Assembly (NCBI GenBank): GCA_020718925.1
Contig: DYRC01000241.1
Span: forward strand, 1 to 6,345
Source: Desulfonema limicola
GTDB lineage: Bacteria > Desulfobacterota > Desulfobacteria > Desulfobacterales > DYRC01
Length of the DNA: 6,345 nt
Reading direction: 5' to 3'
Below, piece after piece: positions 6,330-6,345 of this stretch. The notes beneath the pieces were generated by a model. The model saw only the letters and a program-made list of their open reading frames with translations, ran no database searches and was not told the origin of the DNA. The first letter of the stretch is position 1; each line of letters starts with the position of its first letter. Position numbers and translations under genes: made by a program.

Positions 6330-6345
6330 GAATCGAAAAAAATGT

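Noticed and set aside
1..6345. CRISPR array, tRNA or rRNA gene, insertion sequence, toxin-antitoxin or phage gene
   Set aside because: I saw no regularly spaced direct repeats, cloverleaf-like segment, transposase motif or small paired genes on either strand.

Overview
This 6.3 kb window looks like chromosomal DNA from a Gram-negative bacterium, most plausibly a member of the Desulfobacterota (sulfate-reducer type). That assignment is an inference. It rests on large Sec-secreted multidomain proteins, on a calcium-loop module of the form DINGDGKTGLEE followed by IYTLQVVAGL that I associate with that group, and on a GC-rich REP-like intergenic repeat. No taxonomic marker gene is present.

Layout: positions 1-213 are a non-coding leader. 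A complete transketolase gene follows on the + strand (214-2232). Positions 2233-2399 are a convergent intergenic region with a perfect 11-bp hairpin and two inverted copies of a C/G-rich palindromic repeat. The rest of the window is read from the - strand. A gene at 6296-5097 encodes a secreted three-part protein: an unrecognised N-terminal domain, a single EF-hand/dockerin-like loop and a YbhB/YbcL-type PEBP domain. Sixty bases downstream, a gene at 5036-2400 encodes a large secreted metzincin-like metalloprotease with several Ig/FN3-like domains and a two-copy C-terminal repeat.

Transketolase is ordinary central carbon metabolism (non-oxidative pentose phosphate pathway). Its one oddity is five cysteines within 20 residues. 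The two - strand genes probably form an operon, or part of one. Both products carry signal peptides. Both genes are preceded by an almost identical leader of about 35 nt that contains the ribosome binding site, which is the most surprising DNA-level feature of the window. An exported protease encoded next to an exported PEBP-domain protein may be a functional pair, for example protease and modulator, but that is a hypothesis. No RNA gene, CRISPR array, insertion sequence or phage gene was seen.
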